NCBI RefSeq assembly: GCF_004614195.1
Contig: NZ_SPUM01000132.1
Location: 62,001-126,000, forward strand
Length of the DNA stretch: 64,000 bases
From: Massilia horti
GTDB taxonomy: Bacteria > Pseudomonadota > Gammaproteobacteria > Burkholderiales > Burkholderiaceae_D
Reading direction: 5' to 3'
Shown: positions 8,700 through 18,100 of the stretch, in pieces
Layout of the letters: each line of letters begins with the position of its first letter
How positions within the stretch are numbered: position 1 is the first letter of the stretch
The notes under the pieces: model-generated
Databases searched by the model: none
Seen by the model: only the letters and a program-made list of their open reading frames with translations
What the model was told of the DNA's origin: nothing
Made by a program: the position numbers and the translations under genes

Positions 8700-11600
8700 T
8701 TACAAGGTCAGGTGGGAGACGAGTTCGGCGGCGGGGGCCGCGCCCTGCTGCGCCGCGCATACGAGCGCGGCCTGGGCGGCCACGGTGGGATGCTGGAATA
8801 CGTGCTTGAGCTGGATGTCGCAGGAAAAGCGCGCCCGCAGGGCGACCAGCAGCTTGATCGCGCACATCGAGTCGCCGCCGAGTTGGAAGAAGTCGGCCGT
8901 GACGCCGACCTGGGTCACACCCAGCAGCTCGGCCCACAACGCCGCGATCGCGGCTTCCACCGGGCCGCGCGGGGCGACCCGCGCCTGCGCTGGCTCCGGC
9001 GCGGCATCGAGGCCGGGCAGGAGCTTGCGGTCGACCTTGCCGTTTGCGCTGAGAGGCAGGTCGTCCAGTTCGCGCAGCGCATGGGGCACCATGTACTGCG
9101 GCAGTTGCGCCAGCAGGAAGCTGCGCAGTTCGACCACGTCCAGCTCGCAGCCGGGGTGGCGGCAGTAGAACGCGCCCAGACGCTTTTCCGCGTGGCGCTC
9201 GCCCTGGCAGACCGCCACCGCGGCGCGCACGGCCGGGTGCCTGAGCAGCGCGGCTTCGATCTCGCCCAGCTCGATGCGAAAGCCCTGCACCTTGACCTGC
9301 TGGTCCTGCCGTCCCAGGAATTCGATATTGCCGTCGCCCAGCCGGCGTCCGAGGTCGCCCGTGCGATACAGGCGTTCGCCGGTGCGCGGATCGGTCACGA
9401 ACGCGGCAGCGGTCAGCTCCGGCGCCTCCCAGTAGCCGCGCGCCAGTCCGATTCCGCCGATGTAAAGTAGCCCGGTCACCCAGTCCGGGGCATCCTCGAG
9501 CCGGTGGTCGAGCACGCGCACCTCTTGGTGCCGCATCGCGCGCCCGTACGGAATGCTGGTCCGGGCCGGGTCGACCGCGTCCACCGGGTACCAGATCGAC
9601 CAGATCGAGGCCTCCGTCGCGCCGCCCAGGCTGAGCACCCGTGCTTGCGGCGCCAGCGCGCGGATCCGGTCCGGCAAGGTCACGGGAATCCAGTCGCCAC
9701 TTAGCATCACATGGCGCAGCGTCGGCCAGCCAAGGGCTGCGCGCTCGCCCTGGTCGGCCAGCAGTGCGCACAGGGCCGGCACCGAATTCCACACCGTGAC
9801 CCCGAAGCGCGCCACCAGTTCGGCCCAGTGCGACGGGTCCAGGCGCCGTTGGTTCTCAGGCAGCACCAGGGTCGCGCCGGCCGCGAGCGTGCCGAAAAAG
9901 TCGTACACCGACAGGTCGAAACTAAGCGAGGAGACCGACAGGATGCGATCGGTCGCGCCGATTCCGAGCGTGTCGTTCACGTCCTGCAGTGTGTTGACCG
10001 CACCGCGATGCTCGATCACCACGCCTTTCGGCTTGCCGGTTGAGCCGGAGGTGAAGATAACGTAGGCGATGCCGTCCGGACGCGCGCGGCTGTGCCCGAG
10101 CAGCGCCGGGTCGGCCAGGCAGGTGGCATCGAGCACCAGCACCCGCAGCCGGCACAACTGCGCCAGTCGCCCGGCCAGGGCCGGAGTGGTCACCAGCGTG
10201 GCGCAGCGGCCGTCGGCCAGCAGCTCGGCCACGCGCGCGTCCGGCAGCGCCGGATCGACCGGCATGTAGGCCGCGCCACTGTTCATGATGCCCAGCGTGG
10301 CTGCGACCTGTTCCCAGCCCTTGTCCATCACGACGGCGACCAGTTCGCCGGCGGCGGCCGGCTCCAGTTGGCTGCGCACCCAGGCCGCGTGCGACGCCAG
10401 CTGGCGGTACGACAGGCAGCGCTGGGGCGTGGCAATCGCGCGGAACTCGGGCTGGCGGCGCAGCGAGTCGAGGAACAGCGTGTCAAGCGTGCCGGCGAGC
10501 GCGGGCGCGGGCAGGGCGGCGCGCGGCGGCAGCGGTTCCGGCGCCACGGCGTTCCAGAACGCGTCATCAATGGCCAGGCGCCGGGTCAGGTCGCAGTAGG
10601 CCGCGAACATCTCCTCGATCATTCCAGGCGGGTACAGCTCGAGCACCACGTCCCAATTGCACAGCAGGACCTGGTCGTCCTCCCACACGCCGCAGTCGAG
10701 CCACACCTGCGAGGTCTGGGTCACGCCGTCGCGGTAGATCGGGACGATCGGGAATTCGCTGTTGCGCTTCGGGATCGGCACCACCAGCGCGCTGGTGAAC
10801 ACAACCGGCATCTTGGCGCGCGTTGCACCGCCGTGCGCGCGGGTCAGGTCGCGCAGCACCTGCACCCCGCTGATATCGTGGTGTTCGAGGTCGTGCCACA
10901 GGTCCGACTGCACGCGCCGCGCGCGCTCGGCGAAGCTGCGGCCGGCCGACTGGTCGACCGAGAGCAGCGTGAGCGAGGTGAATTCGCCGACGATGTCGTT
11001 GACCTGCGGGTGCATCGGATGGCGGTTCAGGAACGTCAGGTTGAGCGAGAATGCGGGTTCGCTGCTGTAGCGCGCCAGCACCTCGGCATAGGCGGCCAGC
11101 ATCAGGCCGGTGGTGGTCATCCCGGCGCGCACCGCCTTCTTCTTCAGCCGCGCCCAGGTCTCGCGGTCGAACTCGGCGTGCAGGCGCGTAAAGCGCGGCT
11201 TCTTGAGCAGGGCCGGGTCAAGCACCATGGGCAGTTGCGGCGCCGGCGGCAGTTCGGCCACCCGGGCACGCCAGTAATCGAGCGCGCGGCGGTAACGCTC
11301 GCTGGCGCGGATCTTTTCCTCGGCCACCACGTAGTCGCGAAACGACAGCGCCAGCATCGGCAGCTGCGCCTGTTCGTCAAGGTAGAACTTGACCAGGTCT
11401 TCGATGATGATCACGAAGCTCCAGACGTCGAAGATCAGGGCGTCGTTACTGAAGTGGATGCGGGCGGCGGCCTCCGGCAGCAGGGTGATGCGCACGTCGA
11501 ACACCGGCCAGTGATGCACGTCGAGCATCTGGTGCGACATCTGCGCGCGCACCGACTGGATTCCCTCTTCGCACTGCCTTGGGGTGGCGTTGCGCAGGTC

Positions 11601-14600
11601 GAGCACCGCCACCTGGTACTCGGGCACCGTCTCGAGGATTCGCTGGGTGCCGTCGTGCAGGATTTCGGCGCGCAGCATATCGTGGCGCGCCACCACCTTG
11701 TTCCAGGCACGCTGGAAGCGCGCGGGGTCGATGTCGACCGTGCCCATTTCGTCGTAGCTGTGGGTGGTGACGTTGCCGAACTCGAAAATCTCATTGCGGC
11801 CCAGCCAGTAGGCCTGCTGCACCTCGGTCAGTGGGAATGGCAGGTGGCGGCTGGCCGGGTCGGGCTCGACCACCGGCAGCGCGTTGATCGTCGCGTCGTA
11901 CGCGGCGCTGGTTCCCTGCAGCTCGCTGATTGCGCGCGCCAGCCCCGCGATGGTGGGATGGGCGAACAGCGTTTGCAGCACCAGGCCGACCCGGAACGCC
12001 TCGCGGATGCGCGCCACCAGCTGGAACGCCAGCAGCGAGTGTCCGCCCAGCTCGAAAAAGCTGTCGTGCACGCTCACGCGCGGGACGCCGAACATCTCGA
12101 TCCAGATCGTCGCCAGCATTTCCTCGTTCAGCGTGCGCGGCGCCACGAATCCCTGCGCGGCGCCGCCGTCATCGCGCAGCGCGGGCAGTCGCGCCCGGTC
12201 GAGCTTGCCGTTGGCAGACAGCGGCAGGCTGTCCAGCCGCACGTACGCCCCCGGCAGCATGTAGGCCGGCAGGTACTGCGCCAGGCGATCGTTCAGCACC
12301 GCGGGATCCGCCTCGGAGCCGGCGCCGGCGAGGTAGGCGACAATCCGCGGCTGCCCGCGTTGGTCGTCGCGGATCACTGCAGCGCAGTCCTCGACGCCGG
12401 CGCGGGTGCGCAGCGTCATTTCGATCTCGCCCAGTTCGATGCGCATGCCGCGGATCTTGACCTGGGTGTCGGTACGGCCGAACAGCTCGATCGAGCCGTC
12501 CGCGCGCATGCGGCCCAGGTCGCCGGTGCGGTAAAGGCGCGCGCCTGGCTCCGCGCTGAACGGATGGGGCACGAATTTATCAAAGGTCAGCTCGGGGCGC
12601 TTGAGGTAGCCGAGCGCAACCCCGGCGCCGCCGACGCAGATTTCGCCGGTCGTCCCCGGCGGTACCAGCTCCAGGTTGCGGTCGACGATCCAGACGTCGA
12701 CGTTCGGGAACGGCACGCCGATCGGGACCAGGCCGCCCTCGCCGGCGTCCGCGAGGTCACCCTCGAACAGCGTGCTGTCGATGGTGGCCTCCGCCATTCC
12801 GTACGAATTGACCAGGCGCGCCTGCGGCCCCAGCAGCGCGCGGTAGCGGCGGTATTCGCCGGCGTACCAGGCATCGGATGCGACCACCAGGATCTGCATG
12901 AAATCGAGCCGCCGGCCGGTATCAAACAGGTATTCGGCCAGTGCGCGGAAGCTGGCCGGCACGAACTCGGCGAAGTCGACCCCGCTGTCCTGCATCAGCG
13001 TGTACAGCGCCTGCGGTTCGCCAAGGAGCTGCTGCGGGCAGATCACGAGGGTCTTGCCGGAGCCGAGCGCGCGCACCAGGTCACCGCAGAACACGTCGAA
13101 CGGAAAGCTCGCCATCTGCAGGTGGGCGTGCAGCTGCTCGAGGCGGTAATGCCGCTCCCATCCCAGGTAGGCGTTCACATAGTTGCCGTGGCTGACCATG
13201 ACGCCTTTGGGCTGTCCCGTGGTGCCCGACGTGTACACGACGTAGGCCAGGTCCTCCGGGCCGAGCGGGACCTCCGGCGCGGTCGCCGGCAGGCGCTCCA
13301 GTTCCGCACGGTCGCGCTCCAGGTGCAGCCGCTCGCAGTCCAGTCGCGCGCCCTGTCCATCCTCGATCACGCAGGCCAGGCCCGCGTCCTGCGCCAGCAG
13401 CGCAAGCCGGCTTGGCGGATGGGATGGGTCGAGCGCCACGAAGGCGGCGCCCGCCTTCATCACGCCCAGCACCGCCGCCACCAGCCGGATCGAGCGCTCG
13501 AGGCAGACGCCGACTACGTCACCCTGGCGCACGCCCCGGCTGTGCAGGGCGTGTGCGATCCGGTTGGCCGATTCATCGAGTTCGCGGTAGGTGCAGACGG
13601 CGGCGCCATCGCGCACGGCGACCGCGTCGGCACATCGCGCGGTGCTGCGCGCGAACAGGGTCACGGCGTCAGGGCAGGGCAACGGCAGGCGCGGTCCCCG
13701 GGCAGCGTTGTGCACCTGCTCCAGTTCGCAATCGGTCATCATCCGCAGCCGGGATAGCGGCGTGGCGGGACGCGCGACGACGGCCCGTGCCAGCCGCTCG
13801 AAGTGCCCGGCCAGCGTCGCGATGCGTGCGGAGCTGAACAGGTCGGTGCTGTACTCGAAAATGCAATTGGCGCCGTCAAGCGTTTCGTACACGTCGAGCG
13901 AGAGGTCGAACTTGGCGGTGCCGCAGTCGACGTCCATGTACTGCACCTCAAGGCCATCGGCGTCGATTGGCGCGAGCGCGTTCTGGTAGGTGTACAGCAC
14001 CTGAAATACGGGGTGGTGGGCCAGCGTGCGTACTGGATTGACGGCTTCCACGATTGCGTCGAATGGCAGATCCTGGTGCGCGAAAGCGTCGAGGCTGGCG
14101 TTCTTCACCGCTGCCAGCAGGTTGGCGAAATCGTGGTCCGGGGCGAGCCGCGTGCGGATCGGCAGCGTGTTGACGAACACCCCGATCAGCGGCGCCAGAT
14201 GGGCATGGGCCCGGCCCGAAACCGGGGTGCCGATCACCAGGTCGGACTGGCCGGTGTGGCGGTACAGCAGTGTATAGAACAGGCCCAGGAACGCGGCATA
14301 CGGCGTGGTTTGCGCGGCCGCGGCCAGTGCCTGAATGCCTTCGAACAGCGCGCGCGGCAGGACCAGCTTGTGGATCGCGCCGCGGTAGCTCGGCGCCTGT
14401 GGGCGCTGCTTGTCGGTCGCCAGCCCGGTCACCGGCGGGGCGCCTTCCAGCGCGCTGCGCCAGTACGCGGCGTCGGCGGCACGGGTATCGGGCCGACTGG
14501 CGCGCCAGGCGACGTAATCGCTGTACTGGTGCGCCGGCACCGGCAGGCCGCCGCCATTGCGGCCAGGAGGGTCCCGATACAGCTCGAACAGCTCGCGGGC

Positions 14601-15137
14601 GAACACGCCGAGCGACCAGCCGTCGAACACCAAGTGGTGAAAGCTCAGCACCAGCACGTGCTCATGCTTGCCCAGCTCCAGCAGCCGCGCGCGCCACGCC
14701 GGACCGGCAGTCAGGTCGAACGACTGCAGGATGACCTCGCGAATCCGCTCCTCGAGCGCGCTGGCCGTGCAGTCGAGCAGCGCGAAATCGGGCGTGGCGC
14801 TCACGCCAATGCACTGGAAAGGGCGATTGTCCGGGTCCGTGCCGAAGCTGGTGCGCAGGCTTTCGTGGCGCGCCTGCATCGCCTCCAGCGCGTCGCGCAG
14901 GCTGTCCACGCACAGCGGGCCGGCCAGCCGGAATACGCCGGGAATGTTATATGCGCTGCTCGCACCAATCAGCTGCGACGTCAGCCAAAGGCGCATCTGC
15001 GGCGGGGACAATGGGCTGCGCGCCACCGGTTGGCGGGCAAGGCCTTGCTGCGCGGCGCCGCGATGGGCCAGCGCGCGGCGCACCGCATTGCGCTGCGCCG
15101 GATTGAGGGCTAGGATCTTCGATTCCAGGCTGTTCAT
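8700..15137 (-). CDS. Non-ribosomal peptide synthetase, C-A-T-Cy-A-T
   Basis: 2145 aa, two modules. Approximate order: C (45-480, active-site HHLVFDG), A1 (500-990, YTSGTTGQPKG), T1 (Ser in LGGHSLL, ~1034), Cy (1105-1530, DALIFDVWS matching DxxxxDxxS), A2 (1545-2020, FTSGSTGKPKG) and T2 (Ser in LGGDSMC, ~2086). My manual reading of the A2 specificity positions gives D-L-Y-N-M-S-L-I-W, the cysteine code known from PchE-type domains. With the Cy domain this predicts a thiazoline. A1 reads D-V-G-E-V-A-S-I-D, close to ornithine-type codes, less certain. There is no terminal thioesterase or reductase. The ATG overlaps the PKS stop (ATGA). The frame runs on upstream to 16307 in the PKS gene, but the C domain begins right after 15137. 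Confidence 0.93.
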   Translation of the reverse strand: MNSLESKILALNPAQRNAVRRALAHRGAAQQGLARQPVARSPLSPPQMRLWLTSQLIGASSAYNIPGVFRLAGPLCVDSLRDALEAMQARHESLRTSFGTDPDNRPFQCIGVSATPDFALLDCTASALEERIREVILQSFDLTAGPAWRARLLELGKHEHVLVLSFHHLVFDGWSLGVFARELFELYRDPPGRNGGGLPVPAHQYSDYVAWRASRPDTRAADAAYWRSALEGAPPVTGLATDKQRPQAPSYRGAIHKLVLPRALFEGIQALAAAAQTTPYAAFLGLFYTLLYRHTGQSDLVIGTPVSGRAHAHLAPLIGVFVNTLPIRTRLAPDHDFANLLAAVKNASLDAFAHQDLPFDAIVEAVNPVRTLAHHPVFQVLYTYQNALAPIDADGLEVQYMDVDCGTAKFDLSLDVYETLDGANCIFEYSTDLFSSARIATLAGHFERLARAVVARPATPLSRLRMMTDCELEQVHNAARGPRLPLPCPDAVTLFARSTARCADAVAVRDGAAVCTYRELDESANRIAHALHSRGVRQGDVVGVCLERSIRLVAAVLGVMKAGAAFVALDPSHPPSRLALLAQDAGLACVIEDGQGARLDCERLHLERDRAELERLPATAPEVPLGPEDLAYVVYTSGTTGQPKGVMVSHGNYVNAYLGWERHYRLEQLHAHLQMASFPFDVFCGDLVRALGSGKTLVICPQQLLGEPQALYTLMQDSGVDFAEFVPASFRALAEYLFDTGRRLDFMQILVVASDAWYAGEYRRYRALLGPQARLVNSYGMAEATIDSTLFEGDLADAGEGGLVPIGVPFPNVDVWIVDRNLELVPPGTTGEICVGGAGVALGYLKRPELTFDKFVPHPFSAEPGARLYRTGDLGRMRADGSIELFGRTDTQVKIRGMRIELGEIEMTLRTRAGVEDCAAVIRDDQRGQPRIVAYLAGAGSEADPAVLNDRLAQYLPAYMLPGAYVRLDSLPLSANGKLDRARLPALRDDGGAAQGFVAPRTLNEEMLATIWIEMFGVPRVSVHDSFFELGGHSLLAFQLVARIREAFRVGLVLQTLFAHPTIAGLARAISELQGTSAAYDATINALPVVEPDPASRHLPFPLTEVQQAYWLGRNEIFEFGNVTTHSYDEMGTVDIDPARFQRAWNKVVARHDMLRAEILHDGTQRILETVPEYQVAVLDLRNATPRQCEEGIQSVRAQMSHQMLDVHHWPVFDVRITLLPEAAARIHFSNDALIFDVWSFVIIIEDLVKFYLDEQAQLPMLALSFRDYVVAEEKIRASERYRRALDYWRARVAELPPAPQLPMVLDPALLKKPRFTRLHAEFDRETWARLKKKAVRAGMTTTGLMLAAYAEVLARYSSEPAFSLNLTFLNRHPMHPQVNDIVGEFTSLTLLSVDQSAGRSFAERARRVQSDLWHDLEHHDISGVQVLRDLTRAHGGATRAKMPVVFTSALVVPIPKRNSEFPIVPIYRDGVTQTSQVWLDCGVWEDDQVLLCNWDVVLELYPPGMIEEMFAAYCDLTRRLAIDDAFWNAVAPEPLPPRAALPAPALAGTLDTLFLDSLRRQPEFRAIATPQRCLSYRQLASHAAWVRSQLEPAAAGELVAVVMDKGWEQVAATLGIMNSGAAYMPVDPALPDARVAELLADGRCATLVTTPALAGRLAQLCRLRVLVLDATCLADPALLGHSRARPDGIAYVIFTSGSTGKPKGVVIEHRGAVNTLQDVNDTLGIGATDRILSVSSLSFDLSVYDFFGTLAAGATLVLPENQRRLDPSHWAELVARFGVTVWNSVPALCALLADQGERAALGWPTLRHVMLSGDWIPVTLPDRIRALAPQARVLSLGGATEASIWSIWYPVDAVDPARTSIPYGRAMRHQEVRVLDHRLEDAPDWVTGLLYIGGIGLARGYWEAPELTAAAFVTDPRTGERLYRTGDLGRRLGDGNIEFLGRQDQQVKVQGFRIELGEIEAALLRHPAVRAAVAVCQGERHAEKRLGAFYCRHPGCELDVVELRSFLLAQLPQYMVPHALRELDDLPLSANGKVDRKLLPGLDAAPEPAQARVAPRGPVEAAIAALWAELLGVTQVGVTADFFQLGGDSMCAIKLLVALRARFSCDIQLKHVFQHPTVAAQAALVCAAQQGAAPAAELVSHLTL

Positions 15138-18100
15138 TGGGCGGACTCCGGGTTCAGGTTGGAGCTCAATAGCGCATTCATGTCGGCCACGCTGAGCGAG
15201 TCGATATCTGCCAGCACGTCGGCCACCGCCGAATCCTCGACAAGCAGCTGCTGCTCGTGCAATTGGGCCAGGACGGCATCCGCCACCCCAGCCGCGCTGA
15301 CGCCGCGCAGCAGGTCGACGATCGCGACGCCCACCTTGAACGCCTGTTCGATCCGGTTCTTCAGCTCGATCGCCATCATCGAGTCGAGACCACGGCTGCT
15401 GATGCTGTCGTCCAGGTCCAGCCTGGTGCTCTCGATGCGCAGGACGCGGCAGGCCAGCGCGCGCACTTCGGTAGCGATCAGCGCGCGCTGCGCTGCCACG
15501 TCGGAGCAGGCGGCGAGCCGGGCCAGCAGGTTGGTTTCTGAAGTGGCGGCAGCGCCTGCCGAAGGTGCGTTCGCCTGCTCGGCGGCGAGCACGCGTTCGA
15601 GCATCGGGGCGCCGATGCCGAGCGGGCTGGTCTCGGCCACCAGCGACCATTTCGCCCCCAGCACGGCGGCCTGGGCGCAGCGGCCGCTCATCAGCCAGCC
15701 GAGTGCCTCGCAACCCTGGTCCGCCGTCATCGGGAACAGCCCGCGGCGGTGGAAGAAGGTCACCAGGTCGAGCTGGGTGGCCATCCCGACGTCGCCCCAC
15801 GGACCCCAGTTGATGCTGGTGGCGGGAAGGCCCTCGGCGCGGCGGCGGTGCGCCAGGATGTCGAGGAAGGTATTGGCCGCCGCATAGTTCGCCTGGCCTA
15901 TCGAAATCACCAGCGATGCAACCGACGAGAACAGCACGAAGAAGTCGAGCGGGGCATCGCGCAGAGCGCAATGCAGGTTCCAGGCGCCGATCACCTTGGC
16001 CGGCATGACGGCCGCGAACTGGTCGTTGGCGGATTGGCTCAGGAGGCGCGGCTCGGCCACGCCGGCCGAGTGGAACACGCCGCGTAGCGGGGGCCGGCCT
16101 TCGGCGCGCATGGTCGCCAGCAAGGCATCGAGCGCGGCGCGGTCGGCAATGTCGAGTGCCGCGATGGTGACGTTCGCGCCCATCCGCTCCAGCGCGCGCA
16201 CCTGTGCCACGCGCTGCGCCGCCGGATGATCGGCAGGCAGGGTATCCCAGGTGGCGCGCTCGGGCAGGCCAGCGCGCCCGGCCAGGAGCAGATGACGTGC
16301 CCCGCACTCGACCATCCAGCGGCTGACCTCAAGACCAAGCGCGCCCAGGCCGCCGGTTACCAGATAGCTGGAGTCGGCACGCAAGCGAGGTGCAACCGGC
16401 AGGCGTACCTGGCTGTCGCATTCGGCCAGGCGCATCCCGTAGCGCACGCCGTTGCGCCATGCGATCTGGTCTTCCGCATCCCCGCCCAGGCACTCGCCGG
16501 CGATGCGCGCCGCGTCGTCCGGTTGCGCCTGATGCGCCAGGTCGACGATGCCGCCCCACAGGTCGATGTGTTCACCGTGGCCTAGCACCCGCGCCATGCC
16601 CCATACGGGGGAGCGGAACGGGTCGGGGCGCTCGCCGTCCAGTACTGGCTGGGTGCCGCGGGTGACGATCCACAGGCGCGGCTTGGCCGGTCCTTCCAGC
16701 GCCACCAGCGCCTTGGCCAGGTTCAGCGTCGTGATGCAGCCGCGCTCGATTTCGCCGTGGATGTCGACCGCCCCCGGCATGTCGTCCGGACCGGGGCCGC
16801 ACAGGTCCAGGTGCAGCACCCCTTTGAGGGGGGCGTCTTGCGGTGCCCTGGCAAGCTGCGCCGTCCACCCGTCCACGCTGGTGGCGTCGAAACTGTCGGG
16901 CGTGAGGTGCAGCGCGCGCTCGCCGCGCAGCGCCAGTTCCGCCTCTACTTCGCGCACCAGCGACGCGGGGCCGCCGTACAGCAGCCATGTGCCGGGCGCG
17001 TCAGGCTGCGCCGGCTGCGGTGGGGCGAGCGCGATCCACTCCGGCTGGTACAGCTGTTGCGGCCGTACCTGGAACGGTTGCGCGTCGCCGCCGAGCGCAC
17101 GTGCGCGGCAGCCGGCAATCTGGAGCAGCAAGCTGCCGTCGTCATCGAACATGCGGATGTCGCCTTCCATGCCGTCGCCGTCGCGGCGCGTGATGGCGGC
17201 ATGGATCCACAGCCGGGTCGGCATCGCGCGCGCGATGCGCCCTTCGGCAACGCCGGTCGGCATGTAGACCACGCTGCCTTCGTCATCGAACGGCAGGGCC
17301 GCCGCCAGGGTCTGGAAGGCCAGGTCGAGCACCGCCGGATGAATGCCGAACTGGCCCATTGTGTCGTGCAGCGGCGCCGGAACCTCGACGCGGGCGAACG
17401 CCTCGCCGACGCCCTGGCGCAACTGCCTGATGCCGCGAAACAGCGGGCCGTATTCGAGCCCGAGGCGTTCGAAATGGCGGTAGCAGGCCGGAGCGCTGAT
17501 CACGGTCGGGCAACGCGCCGCGATCGCAGCCAGATCGGCAGGCGGTGCGTTGCCGGGGCAGCCGGTGAGCAGCTTGCCGGTGCAGTGCAGCTGCCATGGC
17601 GCGCCGGCGTCGTGCAGCGCGCGGCTGGCGATGCGAAAGGCGAAAGTGTCGGGATCGACCGCGAGGCGCAGCGTGACCGGCTGGTCGGGCGTGATGTACA
17701 GCGCGCGCCGGAAGGCGATGTCGGCAAAGCTGACCAGCGCCAGCGCGCCGAACAGGCTGCGCGCGGCAAAGGCCGCCATCTCGACATAGCCGGCGCCGGG
17801 GAACACCACGGTGCCTTGGATGCAGTGGTCAACCAGGAACGCGAGCGAGGCGCGGTCCAGGTCCACTTCCCAGGTCGGCGTCTCGGTATCCAGGCGGCGC
17901 GACAGGATCGGATGGGGCGGGGGCGACGAGCGGGCCGCGCGTGAGGCGTCGGTCTCGTACCAGTAGCGCTCGTGTCGCCACTGGTAGGTGGGCAGCGGCA
18001 GCGCCCGGCCGGCAGGCAATGCCGCGTGCCAGTCGATGCATGCGCCAAGGCGGTACAGCGCGCCGATGGCGGCGCGAAACTGCGCCTGCTCGGGGCGATC

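Noticed and set aside
10092-13757. 1221-codon open frame on the plus strand opposite the NRPS
   Set aside because: Mirror frame of a GC-rich gene: low-complexity Arg/His/Gln-rich translation with no domain, while the minus strand has a full NRPS.
15138-16307. Upstream extension of the NRPS frame (390 codons)
   Set aside because: It lies inside the PKS KR-ACP region in another frame and reads as low-complexity sequence; the ATGA overlap at 15134-15137 gives a natural start.
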